10,834 nt of DNA from an uncultured Lachnospiraceae bacterium (GTDB lineage: Bacteria; Bacillota; Clostridia; Lachnospirales; Lachnospiraceae). The translations under genes were made by a program, and so were the position numbers. The notes under the pieces were generated by a model. That model was not told where the DNA came from. It saw only the letters and a program-made list of their open reading frames with translations, and did no database searches. This document shows positions 1 through 6,655 of this stretch, piece by piece; the stretch's first letter is position 1, and the number at the start of each line of letters is the position of its first letter. The stretch lies in assembly GCA_905193085.1 (NCBI GenBank), contig CAJJNI010000070.1, positions 1 to 10,834 on the forward strand, read 5' to 3'.

Positions 1-17
1 AAAAAGGGATTTTTTTT
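1..17 (+). terminator. Probable 3' arm and T-tract of a leader terminator upstream of thrS
   Basis: The window opens with AAAAAGGGA followed by a run of eight T residues, and thrS starts 20 bases later with a good ribosome binding site. A purine arm followed by a T-run is what the downstream half of an intrinsic terminator looks like. In Firmicutes, thrS is commonly controlled by a tRNA-responsive T-box leader that ends in such a terminator immediately before the gene. The 5' arm, the specifier loop and the antiterminator would lie outside the window, so the T-box itself is inference only. Confidence 0.4.
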
Positions 18-37
18 ATTTATTAGGAGGAATAAAA

Positions 38-2002
38 ATGATTATTACATTAAAAGATGGCTCAACAAAAGAGTACGAAAAAGAAATGGCAATTATTGAT
101 ATTGCATCAGACATCAGCGAAGGACTTGCAAGAGTTGCAACGGCAGCAGAGCTTAATGGAGAGGTTGTTGATTTAAGAACTGTTGTTAAAGAGGATGCTA
201 ATCTTAATATTCTTACAGCAAATGATGAAAAAGGTCTTGCTGCACTTCGTCATACTACAAGCCATGTTCTTGCAGAGGCAGTTAAGAATTTATATCCAGA
301 GGCAAAGCTTGCAATCGGACCTTCAATTGATACAGGATTTTATTATGATTTTGAATGTGAGTCATTTACAAGAGAAGATTTGGATAAAATCGAAGCAGAA
401 ATGAAAAAAATCATAAAAAAAGGTGCTAAGCTAGAAAAATTTGAACTTCCAAGAGAAGAAGCAATTAAATTTATGGAAGACAAGGGTGAGCCTTACAAAG
501 TTGAACTTATCAAAGATTTACCGGAAGATGCTGTTATTTCATTCTACAGCCAGGGAGAAAACTTTACAGATCTTTGTGCTGGACCTCACCTTATGAGCAC
601 TAAGAGTATCAAAGCATTTAAGCTTATCTCTTCTTCAGGTGCGTATTGGAGAGGAAATGAGAAGAATAAGATGCTTACAAGAATTTATGGTACAGCTTTC
701 CCTAAGAAAGAAGAACTTAATGCATACTTAGAGCATCTGGAAGATGTTAAGAGAAGAGACCATAATAAATTAGGAAGAGAAATGGAACTTTTTACAACTG
801 TAGATGTAATTGGACAGGGACTTCCACTTCTTATGCCAAAGGGTGCCAAAATTATTCAGACACTTCAAAGATGGATTGAAGATGAAGAAGATAACAACCG
901 CGGTTATGTGCGTACTAAGACACCACTTATGGCAAAGAGCGATTTGTACAAGATTTCAGGTCACTGGGATCATTACAAAGACGGAATGTTTGTAATGGGT
1001 GATGAAGAGACTGACAAAGAAGTATTTGCATTAAGACCTATGACATGCCCATTCCAGTATTATGTATATAAGGCAAGCCAGAAATCATACAGAGATTTAC
1101 CGTTAAGATATGGTGAGACTTCAACATTATTCAGAAATGAAGATTCAGGAGAAATGCATGGACTTACAAGAGTCCGTCAGTTTACAATTTCAGAAGGTCA
1201 TCTTATTGTAAGACCTGACCAGATGGTTGAAGAGTTCAAAGGCTGTGTTGATTTGGCAAAATATTGTCTTAAGACACTTGGTGTAGAAGAAGATGTAACA
1301 TATCATTTATCTAAATGGGACCCTGACAACAGAGAAAAATATATCGGTGAGCCGGAAGTCTGGGAAGAAACACAGCAGCACATGAGAGACATCATGAATG
1401 AACTTGGAATTGACTTTGTTGAAGATGTCGGAGAGGCAGCTTTCTACGGTCCTAAGATTGATATTAATGCAAAAAATGTTTATGGAAAAGAAGATACAAT
1501 GATTACAATTCAGTGGGACGCTCTTCTTGCAGAACAGTTTGATATGTATTATGTTGATGAAAATGGCGAAAAAGTCCGTCCATACATTATTCACCGTACT
1601 TCAATGGGTTGTTATGAAAGAACTCTTGCATGGCTTATTGAAAAATATGCAGGTATGCTTCCTACATGGCTTTGCCCTGAACAGGTAAGAGTGCTCCCTA
1701 TTTCAGAAAAATATGCAGATTATGCGGCAGAAGTAGAAAAAGAATTGAAGAAAAACGGTATCTGGACATCTGTAGATATGAGAAGTGAAAAAATCGGATA
1801 TAAGATTCGTGAAGCAAGACTTAACAGAATTCCTTACATGCTTGTCGTAGGACAGAAGGAAGAGGAAGATAAGACAGTTTCAGTAAGAAGCCGTTATCTT
1901 GGTGATGAAGGACAGAAATCTTTAGATGAATTTATTAAAGATATATGCGAAGAAATCCGTACAAAAGAAATCCGCAAAATTCAGACAGAAGAGAATAAAT
2001 AA
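38..2002 (+). CDS. thrS: Threonyl-tRNA synthetase
   Basis: Cytoplasmic class II synthetase that charges tRNA-Thr with threonine using ATP. The 654 residues match the full-length bacterial architecture. An N-terminal TGS domain (about 1-60) is followed by the editing domain, with its HxxxH pair (H72, H76) and the CAGPH motif (C180, H184). The class II catalytic core spans about 240-540, and the anticodon-binding domain covers about 545-640. The three zinc ligands of the active site are visible as C337, H388 and H519, near the E. coli positions C334, H385 and H511. The ATG at 38 has AGGAGG seven bases upstream. The core departs from the commonest bacterial form: RPMTCPFQYYVY replaces the usual RPMNCPFH, and the motif 3 region reads MGCYERTLAWLIEKYAG. 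Catalytic residues are retained, so I read it as a functional clostridial-type variant rather than a degenerate paralogue. Confidence 0.97.
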   Translation: MIITLKDGSTKEYEKEMAIIDIASDISEGLARVATAAELNGEVVDLRTVVKEDANLNILTANDEKGLAALRHTTSHVLAEAVKNLYPEAKLAIGPSIDTGFYYDFECESFTREDLDKIEAEMKKIIKKGAKLEKFELPREEAIKFMEDKGEPYKVELIKDLPEDAVISFYSQGENFTDLCAGPHLMSTKSIKAFKLISSSGAYWRGNEKNKMLTRIYGTAFPKKEELNAYLEHLEDVKRRDHNKLGREMELFTTVDVIGQGLPLLMPKGAKIIQTLQRWIEDEEDNNRGYVRTKTPLMAKSDLYKISGHWDHYKDGMFVMGDEETDKEVFALRPMTCPFQYYVYKASQKSYRDLPLRYGETSTLFRNEDSGEMHGLTRVRQFTISEGHLIVRPDQMVEEFKGCVDLAKYCLKTLGVEEDVTYHLSKWDPDNREKYIGEPEVWEETQQHMRDIMNELGIDFVEDVGEAAFYGPKIDINAKNVYGKEDTMITIQWDALLAEQFDMYYVDENGEKVRPYIIHRTSMGCYERTLAWLIEKYAGMLPTWLCPEQVRVLPISEKYADYAAEVEKELKKNGIWTSVDMRSEKIGYKIREARLNRIPYMLVVGQKEEEDKTVSVRSRYLGDEGQKSLDEFIKDICEEIRTKEIRKIQTEENK

Positions 2003-2020
2003 TAAAAATTAGTCAATACT

Positions 2021-2039
2021 ATTTTCTGTAACAGAAAAT
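2021..2039. repeat. Perfect 8-bp inverted repeat between thrS and the DUF1540 gene
   Basis: ATTTTCTG and CAGAAAAT flank a three-base TAA spacer, giving a perfect dyad 19 bases after the thrS stop. The arm that follows is not backed by a long T-tract (only TTTG), so it is a poor intrinsic terminator. It could be a weak terminator, an RNA 3'-end stabiliser or a protein operator for the downstream gene. No recognised operator consensus was matched. Confidence 0.45.
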
Positions 2040-2092
2040 TTGTGATGTCAATATTATATTTGGCATTGCAGATGTACAGGAGGTAGATTGAA

Positions 2093-2407
2093 ATGACACA
2101 ATTAGATTGTAATGTTACAAGCTGTATGCATAATGCAGATGACTGTTGCTGCAAATCAAAAATCGAGGTTGAAGGAAGCTCTGCAAAAGAATGTTGTGAG
2201 ACATGCTGCGGAAGTTATGACAAAAGAGGTTCTTCAGCTATGAGCAATTCAGCAAGGGAAGCTTCTAAAGCTACCGAGGTTGAATGTATGGCAAAAAACT
2301 GTATCTATAATTCAGAAGGCTGTTGCGATGCCGGACATATTGGAATTACAGGTGCTATGGCCTCAAGCAGTGAACAGACTGAATGTGGAAGCTTTAAAAG
2401 CAGATAA
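2093..2407 (+). CDS. Small cysteine-rich protein with two DUF1540 domains
   Basis: The protein is 104 residues with 14 cysteines and no signal peptide or membrane segment. Two related units are visible. The first (about 4-45) begins LDCNVTSCMHN and includes a CCC cluster (C18-C20) and CC pairs at 34-35 and 38-39. The second (about 63-101) begins VECMAKNCIYNSEGCC and ends at C98. The shared pattern of Cys-x4-Cys, Asn, then a Cys cluster is that of DUF1540, a family found in spore formers and presumed to bind metal; its biochemical role is not established. The linker (46-62) is Ser/Ala-rich. The ATG is preceded by AGGAGG with nine-base spacing. I see no convincing SigA promoter in the 90 bases after thrS, so it may be read through from thrS or use another sigma factor. 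The terminator at 2442-2513 closes the unit. Confidence 0.85.
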   Translation: MTQLDCNVTSCMHNADDCCCKSKIEVEGSSAKECCETCCGSYDKRGSSAMSNSAREASKATEVECMAKNCIYNSEGCCDAGHIGITGAMASSSEQTECGSFKSR

Positions 2408-2441
2408 TAATTTGTAAAAGAACAGTTTTTGGATTATTTAG

Positions 2442-2513
2442 AAAGTAACCTTTTCCTGGTAATATTAACAGTTTATTTAGACTGTTACATTTGACAGGAG
2501 AAGGTTATTTTTT
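2442..2513 (+). terminator. Tall two-tier intrinsic terminator after the DUF1540 gene
   Basis: An outer stem of 17 pairs (2442-2458 with 2495-2511) contains only two G-T wobbles. It encloses a second perfect hairpin, TAACAGT at 2466-2472 with ACTGTTA at 2481-2487. The descending arm runs into a T-rich tract (TTATTTTTTA). It separates the thrS/DUF1540 unit from the yicC promoter that begins four bases later. Confidence 0.88.
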
Positions 2514-2516
2514 ATC

Positions 2517-2545
2517 TTGACTATAACAATTAGTTGGGGTATTAT
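2517..2545 (+). promoter_or_regulatory. SigA-type promoter of the yicC-remA-gmk-rpoZ operon
   Basis: TTGACT (2517-2522) and TATTAT (2540-2545) are separated by 17 bases, each one mismatch from the SigA consensus. Transcription would begin near 2551-2553. The element lies just after the upstream terminator and 52 bases before the yicC start, so it is well placed to drive the whole operon. It also excludes the in-frame TTG at 2534 as a start, because that codon sits between the -35 and -10 boxes. Confidence 0.85.
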
Positions 2546-2552
2546 ATAAATA

Positions 2553-2600
2553 ATGGCAAAAAATCGGCTCTTTATAGAAGCGGAAAGGGTAAGTTTATGA
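2553..2600 (+). other. Possible leaderless 15-codon leader peptide overlapping the yicC start
   Basis: An ATG at 2553 opens a 15-codon frame (MAKNRLFIEAERVSL) that ends in a TGA sharing bases with the yicC ATG (ATGA at 2597-2600). The ATG falls at or within a base or two of the predicted transcription start, so translation would have to be leaderless; there is no room for a ribosome binding site. Stop-start overlap is the usual geometry for translational coupling. It may be chance, since a frame of this size is common in AT-rich DNA. Confidence 0.25.
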
Positions 2601-3475
2601 TACAGAGTATGACCGGATTCGGTCACTATGAATTAGTGGAAGATGGCAAAAAATATACTGTTGAGATTAAGACTGTTAATCACAGATATTTGGATTTGAA
2701 TATAAAGATGCCTAAGAAATTTAATATATTTGAGACTGAGATAAGAAATGTTTTGAAAGATTATATTAAAAGGGGCAAATCAGATTTATATATTACATAT
2801 GAAGATACTACACAGTCAGATTATTCAGTAAGATATAATGAAGCGTTAGTTGCACAGTATTTAAAGGCTGCTGAGGATATGTCTGAACAGTTTGCTTTAA
2901 AGAATGACATGACAGTAACTAAAATGTCAAAATTTCCTGATGTACTCATTATTGAGGAAGGAAAGCTTGATGAAGATAAGACTTTAAAACAACTTACTAC
3001 AGCAGTAGAAGGTGCAGCAAAGCAGCTTGTCAGTGCAAGACATACAGAGGGTATGAATCTTAAGGCAGATTTACTTGACAAACTTGAGCTTCTTACAGAA
3101 GAAGTTAAATATATAGAAGCTGTTTCTCCGGAAATAGTTAATTTATATCAGAACAAGCTTCAGGAAAAATTAGAAAATTTATTAAATGATGCGGGTGTTG
3201 AGCAGAGCAGAATACTTACAGAGGTAACTATTTTTGCTGACAAAATTTGTGTAGATGAGGAAATCGTAAGGTTAAAGAGTCACATTGCATCTGTAAAAGA
3301 TGTTTTAGAGGAAGAAGACAGTATAGGAAGAAAGCTTGATTTTATTGTTCAGGAGATGAACAGGGAGGCAAATACAATTCTTTCCAAAGCAAATAATATT
3401 GATATATCAAATCATGGAATTAATATAAAGACAGAAATAGAGAAAATTCGTGAACAGATTCAGAATATTGAATAG
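2597..3475 (+). CDS. yicC: YicC/YloC family endoribonuclease
   Basis: The protein is 292 residues, close to the 287 of E. coli YicC. The start begins MIQSMTGFGHYE, the invariant opening of the family, and GGAAAGGG lies seven bases upstream. The YicC-like N-terminal domain covers about 1-155. The C-terminal DUF1732 domain occupies about 205-292, with the signature RLKSHI, GRKLDFIVQEMNREANTI, SKANN and a final EKIREQIQNIE. The central part is helical and acidic. Family members have been reported to be RNases or to affect RNA decay, acting in the cytoplasm; this is known for E. coli and B. subtilis relatives, not shown here. It is the first gene of the yloC-remA-gmk-rpoZ order seen across Firmicutes and lies 14 bases before remA, so co-transcription is expected. 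Confidence 0.93.
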   Translation: MIQSMTGFGHYELVEDGKKYTVEIKTVNHRYLDLNIKMPKKFNIFETEIRNVLKDYIKRGKSDLYITYEDTTQSDYSVRYNEALVAQYLKAAEDMSEQFALKNDMTVTKMSKFPDVLIIEEGKLDEDKTLKQLTTAVEGAAKQLVSARHTEGMNLKADLLDKLELLTEEVKYIEAVSPEIVNLYQNKLQEKLENLLNDAGVEQSRILTEVTIFADKICVDEEIVRLKSHIASVKDVLEEEDSIGRKLDFIVQEMNREANTILSKANNIDISNHGINIKTEIEKIREQIQNIE

Positions 3476-3489
3476 AGAAGAGGATAATA

Positions 3490-3780
3490 ATGAATCAGCT
3501 TGTTAATATTGGATTTGGAAATATAGTTAATTTTGAAAAAGTAATTTCTATTATTAACCCGGATTCAGCTCCCGCCAAAAGACTTGTACAGTCTGCAAAG
3601 GAAGAAGAGCGGATAATAGACGGAACACAGGGCAGAAAGACCAAGTCGATAATAATATTAGAGACTAATCATATAATTTTATCTGCGCTGCAGCCTGATA
3701 CATTATCCGGAAGATTTTACGGAGAAGCTGTTCATGGAATAAGGAATACTGCAAAGGAGCTTGAAGAAAATGATGAATAA
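3490..3780 (+). CDS. remA: RemA family DNA-binding regulator (DUF370)
   Basis: The protein is 96 residues; B. subtilis RemA has 89. The sequence carries the family's opening (LVNIGFGNIVNFEKVISIINPDSAPAKR) and the later block TQGRKTKSIIILETNHIILSALQPDTLSGRF. In B. subtilis, RemA is an oligomeric DNA-binding activator of biofilm matrix and osmoprotection genes. In this organism the target genes are unknown; the conserved linkage to yloC and gmk is the main context. The ATG has AGAGG six bases upstream. The C-terminal tail of about 15 residues (YGEAVHGIRNTAKELEENDE) extends past the conserved core, and its coding bases hold the gmk ribosome binding site. The gene overlaps the gmk start by 11 bases, which suggests coupled translation. 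Confidence 0.93.
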   Translation: MNQLVNIGFGNIVNFEKVISIINPDSAPAKRLVQSAKEEERIIDGTQGRKTKSIIILETNHIILSALQPDTLSGRFYGEAVHGIRNTAKELEENDE

Positions 3781-4405
3781 TAATGGAATACTTGTTGTTA
3801 TTTCCGGCTTTTCAGGTGCCGGTAAAGGTACTGTTGTCAAGCAGCTTATGAATACTTATGATAATTATGCATTATCTGTATCTGCCACAACAAGACAGCC
3901 AAGAGCCGGTGAAGAAGAAGGAGTGCACTATTTTTTCAAGACAAAAGAGCAGTTTGAAGAAATGATTACAAAAGATGAGCTTATAGAATATGCATCTTAT
4001 GTAAATAATTATTACGGTACTCCAAAAAAATATGTTAATGAGCAGCTCATGGCAGGAAAAGATGTTATTTTGGAAATTGAGCTTCAGGGAGCACTTAAGA
4101 TTAAAGAAAAGTTTCCTGACACATTGCTGATTTTTATAACTCCGCCAAGTGCGGTAGAATTAAAGAATCGTCTTGTCAACAGAGGTACTGAATCTGCAGA
4201 GGTGATCGAGCAGAGACTTGCAAGAGCATATGAAGAATCATTTTATATGGACAAATATGACATGACAATAGTTAATGACGATTTAGATGAATGTGTGGAA
4301 CAGATTCACAACACAATTCAGTGCGAACACGCAGCAGCGTTTCGAAATAGAGACTTTATAAAAAATATTAGTGAAGATTTAAAGCAATTTGCGAAAGGAG
4401 AATAA
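3770..4405 (+). CDS. gmk: Guanylate kinase
   Basis: Phosphorylates GMP to GDP with ATP in purine nucleotide synthesis, in the cytoplasm. The 211 residues show the P-loop GFSGAGKG (13-20), the GMP-binding segment with EYASYVNNYYGTP, the LEIELQGA strand-loop, and the LID segment RLVNRGTES followed by QRLARAYEE. The P-loop has Phe where many guanylate kinases have Pro, a mild variation. The ATG at 3770 is chosen because AGGAG at 3755-3759 sits 10 bases before it. The upstream in-frame TTG at 3761 is only one base from that site and is rejected; the ATG at 3773 is a possible alternative. The gene overlaps remA by 11 bases and is followed after two bases by rpoZ. Confidence 0.95.
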   Translation: MMNNNGILVVISGFSGAGKGTVVKQLMNTYDNYALSVSATTRQPRAGEEEGVHYFFKTKEQFEEMITKDELIEYASYVNNYYGTPKKYVNEQLMAGKDVILEIELQGALKIKEKFPDTLLIFITPPSAVELKNRLVNRGTESAEVIEQRLARAYEESFYMDKYDMTIVNDDLDECVEQIHNTIQCEHAAAFRNRDFIKNISEDLKQFAKGE

Positions 4406-4407
4406 TT

Positions 4408-4662
4408 ATGTTACATCCATCTTACAATGATTTAATGAATGTTGCCAACAGCGGGGTAGAAGAAGGAGAACAGCCGATAGTAAACAGTCGTTATTCAATC
4501 GTTATTGCAACAAGCAAAAGAGCAAGACAGATTATAGAAGAAAACGGACTTCCAAATGGCAGACATATAAAAGAAGGTGAGAAACCTCTTTCAATTGCTA
4601 TTGATGAATTTAGTAATAATGAAGTAAAGATTGTTAATGAAGATGATACACTTGAAGAATAA
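4408..4662 (+). CDS. rpoZ: DNA-directed RNA polymerase omega subunit
   Basis: The protein is 84 residues and begins MLHPSYNDLM, the usual clostridial omega start. It contains the conserved omega core: SRYSIVIATSKRARQI, then KPLSIAIDEFSNNEVKI. Omega helps fold and assemble the beta-prime subunit. The core is followed by a short acidic tail. AAAGGAG lies eight bases before the ATG, within the end of gmk, and the gene starts two bases after the gmk stop. It is the last gene of the yicC-remA-gmk-rpoZ unit. In B. subtilis the next genes are coaBC and priA; here a terminator and rimO follow instead. Confidence 0.94.
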   Translation: MLHPSYNDLMNVANSGVEEGEQPIVNSRYSIVIATSKRARQIIEENGLPNGRHIKEGEKPLSIAIDEFSNNEVKIVNEDDTLEE

Positions 4663-4697
4663 TGCGAAATAAGTGATTGGTTTTTAGTGTATTTAAG

Positions 4698-4728
4698 AAA
4701 AGAGCATTTGTTAAAGAGTGCTCTTTTT
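4698..4728 (+). terminator. Intrinsic terminator after rpoZ
   Basis: AAAAGAGCA (4698-4706) pairs perfectly with TGCTCTTTT (4719-4727) around a 12-base loop, and the descending arm merges into a T-run. It lies 36 bases after the rpoZ stop and 50 before the rimO start. The stem has only three G-C pairs, so termination may be partial and some readthrough into rimO is possible. Confidence 0.75.
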
Positions 4729-4737
4729 AACTATAAC
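4708..4737 (+). promoter_or_regulatory. Candidate promoter for rimO-pgsA-cinA
   Basis: TTGTTA (4708-4713) and TATAAC (4732-4737) are separated by 18 bases, with four and five matches to the SigA boxes. The -35 lies inside the loop of the rpoZ terminator, which is an unusual overlap. The match is modest, and readthrough from the upstream operon is an alternative. Confidence 0.35.
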
Positions 4738-4777
4738 CGTTACTTTTATAACATTTAAATTTAGAGAGGTTTATTTA

Positions 4778-6115
4778 ATGAAAATAATGTTTGTATCACT
4801 TGGGTGTGATAAGAATCTTGTAGATACAGAAACTATGCTCGGTCTGTTATCAAAAGAGCGGTTTGAATTTACAAATGATGAGTCAGAAGCTGATGTTATA
4901 GTAATAAATACATGCTGTTTTATAAATGATGCGAAACAGGAAAGTATTGATACTATTCTTGAAATGGCAGAGTATAAAAATTCAGGTACATGTAAAGCAC
5001 TTATTGTCACCGGCTGTCTTGCACAGCGTTATAAACAGGAAATTATAGATGAAATACCACAGGTTGATGTTGTTATGGGAACATCAAATTATGATGAAAT
5101 TGTTGATGCTGTTAATAGTGCGCTTGAAGGAAAGGGCGGTGTAAATATAGAAGATGCCGACAGACTTCCGTTAGTAAATGAGAAAAGAGTCATTACAACC
5201 GGAGGACACTATGCATATTTAAAAATTGCAGAAGGTTGTAATAAACATTGTACTTATTGTATCATACCTAAAATTCGTGGTGAATACAGAAGTATTCCTA
5301 TGGAGTTTATTCTTAAACAGGCAGAAGAAATGGTGCAGGAAGGTGTTAAAGAAATAATACTTGTTGCGCAGGAGACAAGTATGTATGGTATAGATATTTA
5401 CGGTCGTAAGATGCTTCCTGAACTTTTAAGAAAAATGTGTCAGATTTCAGGTCTTTACTGGATAAGAATTATGTACTGTTATCCGGAAGAAATTACTGAC
5501 GATTTGATACAGGTAATTAAAGAACAGCCAAAAATCTGTAATTATCTTGATTTGCCTATACAGCATGCAAGTGATGAAGTTTTAAAACGAATGGGCAGAA
5601 AAATGACCAAAAGTCAGTTAGTTGATGTTATTGGAAAGTTAAGACGCGAGATACCGGATATTTGTCTTAGAACAACACTCATCACAGGCTTTCCGGGAGA
5701 AAACAAAGAGCAGCATGAAGAGATGATGGAATTTGTTGATGAAATGGAATTTGACCGTCTCGGAGTATTTGCATATTCTGCCGAAGAAGACACTCCTGCC
5801 GCAAATATGCCAAATCAGGTTGATGATGAATTAAAAGAAGACTGGAGAGATGAACTGATGGAGCTTCAGCAGGAAGTTTCTTTTGATAAGGCACAGACTA
5901 TGGTTGGAAGTGTTTTAACTGTAATGGTTGAAGGAAAAGTAGCTGATGAAAATGCATATATTGCAAGAAGTTACAGAGATGCTCCTGATGTTGACGGATA
6001 TGTTTTCATTAATACCGATGAAGAGCTTATGTCCGGAGATTTTGTTAAGGTTAAAATAACCGGAGCATTAGAATATGATTTGATAGGAGAGATTTACGAT
6101 GAATTTACCAAATAA
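4778..6115 (+). CDS. rimO: Ribosomal protein S12 methylthiotransferase RimO
   Basis: Radical-SAM enzyme that adds a methylthio group to a conserved aspartate of ribosomal protein S12. The protein is 445 residues (E. coli RimO has 441). The N-terminal UPF0004 domain holds the auxiliary iron-sulfur cysteines C10 (SLGCDKNLVDTE), C46 (NTCCFIN) and C80 (TGCLAQRY). The radical-SAM CxxxCxxC motif is C154, C158 and C161 in EGCNKHCTYCIIPKIRG. LPIQHASDEVLKRMGR and LRTTLITGFPGE follow in the core, and a TRAM-like domain closes the protein (about 375-445). The SLGCDKNLVD opening points to RimO rather than the tRNA enzymes MiaB or MtaB. The ATG at 4778 is chosen because it begins at the conserved MKIMFVSLGC and has AGAGG eight bases upstream; the longer in-frame extension would start in the terminator. 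It overlaps pgsA by 17 bases. Confidence 0.95.
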   Translation: MKIMFVSLGCDKNLVDTETMLGLLSKERFEFTNDESEADVIVINTCCFINDAKQESIDTILEMAEYKNSGTCKALIVTGCLAQRYKQEIIDEIPQVDVVMGTSNYDEIVDAVNSALEGKGGVNIEDADRLPLVNEKRVITTGGHYAYLKIAEGCNKHCTYCIIPKIRGEYRSIPMEFILKQAEEMVQEGVKEIILVAQETSMYGIDIYGRKMLPELLRKMCQISGLYWIRIMYCYPEEITDDLIQVIKEQPKICNYLDLPIQHASDEVLKRMGRKMTKSQLVDVIGKLRREIPDICLRTTLITGFPGENKEQHEEMMEFVDEMEFDRLGVFAYSAEEDTPAANMPNQVDDELKEDWRDELMELQQEVSFDKAQTMVGSVLTVMVEGKVADENAYIARSYRDAPDVDGYVFINTDEELMSGDFVKVKITGALEYDLIGEIYDEFTK

Positions 6116-6653
6116 ATTAACAATTCTCAGAGTTATAATGATACCGTTTTTTGTGTTTTTTATGCTTGTCAATCTTACTGATTATATAGGCAGTGCCGGC
6201 AAGTACATTGCTCTTGCAATATTTGTTGTTGCAAGTTTTACTGATTTTCTTGACGGTTATCTTGCGCGAAGAGATAATCTTGTAACCAATTTTGGAAAAT
6301 TTATGGACCCACTTGCAGATAAGCTTCTTGTTTGTTCAGCACTTATCTGTCTTGTCAATAATGATAAATTACAGGCATGGATTGTAATTGTTATTATTGC
6401 AAGAGAATTTATAATCAGTGGTTTCCGTCTTGTTGCTTCAGACAATGGAGTAGTAATTGCCGCAAGTTACTGGGGTAAATTTAAGACAGTGTCACAGATG
6501 GCAATGATTATTTTATGTATTTTAGATATTAATATTACAGTTATGCAGTATATTACAGTTGTAGTAACATATCTTGCACTTGTATTGACAGTTGTATCTT
6601 TAGTTGATTATATGGTTAAGAATAAAAAAGTGCTTAGTGAAGGGAGCCGATAA
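6099..6653 (+). CDS. pgsA: CDP-diacylglycerol-glycerol-3-phosphate 3-phosphatidyltransferase
   Basis: Integral membrane enzyme that makes phosphatidylglycerophosphate from CDP-diacylglycerol and glycerol 3-phosphate, the committed step to phosphatidylglycerol. The protein is 184 residues. The CDP-alcohol phosphatidyltransferase signature is complete: D49, D52, G53, A56, R57, G66, D70 and D74 (DFLDGYLAR then GKFMDPLAD). The NLPNKLTILR start is typical of PgsA, and several hydrophobic segments are visible, at about 10-26, 36-48, 76-88, 93-113 and 130-175. The ATG lies inside the end of rimO (17-base overlap), with AGGAG nine bases upstream. Its position between rimO and cinA resembles the B. 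subtilis pgsA-cinA linkage. PgsA is preferred over other CDP-alcohol transferases because of the start motif and neighbours. Confidence 0.93.
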   Translation: MNLPNKLTILRVIMIPFFVFFMLVNLTDYIGSAGKYIALAIFVVASFTDFLDGYLARRDNLVTNFGKFMDPLADKLLVCSALICLVNNDKLQAWIVIVIIAREFIISGFRLVASDNGVVIAASYWGKFKTVSQMAMIILCILDINITVMQYITVVVTYLALVLTVVSLVDYMVKNKKVLSEGSR

Positions 6654-6655
6654 AT

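Noticed and set aside
1307..1594. Minus-strand frame of 95 codons inside thrS
   Set aside because: Shadow of the thrS coding frame with no recognisable domain and no ribosome binding site.
2534..2596. Upstream TTG start that would lengthen YicC by 21 residues
   Set aside because: The TTG lies between the -35 and -10 boxes of the operon promoter, and the family start MIQSMTGFG with a ribosome binding site is at 2597.
4718..4777. Upstream extension of RimO by 20 residues
   Set aside because: It would begin inside the rpoZ terminator and lacks a ribosome binding site; the conserved start MKIMFVSLGC at 4778 has one.
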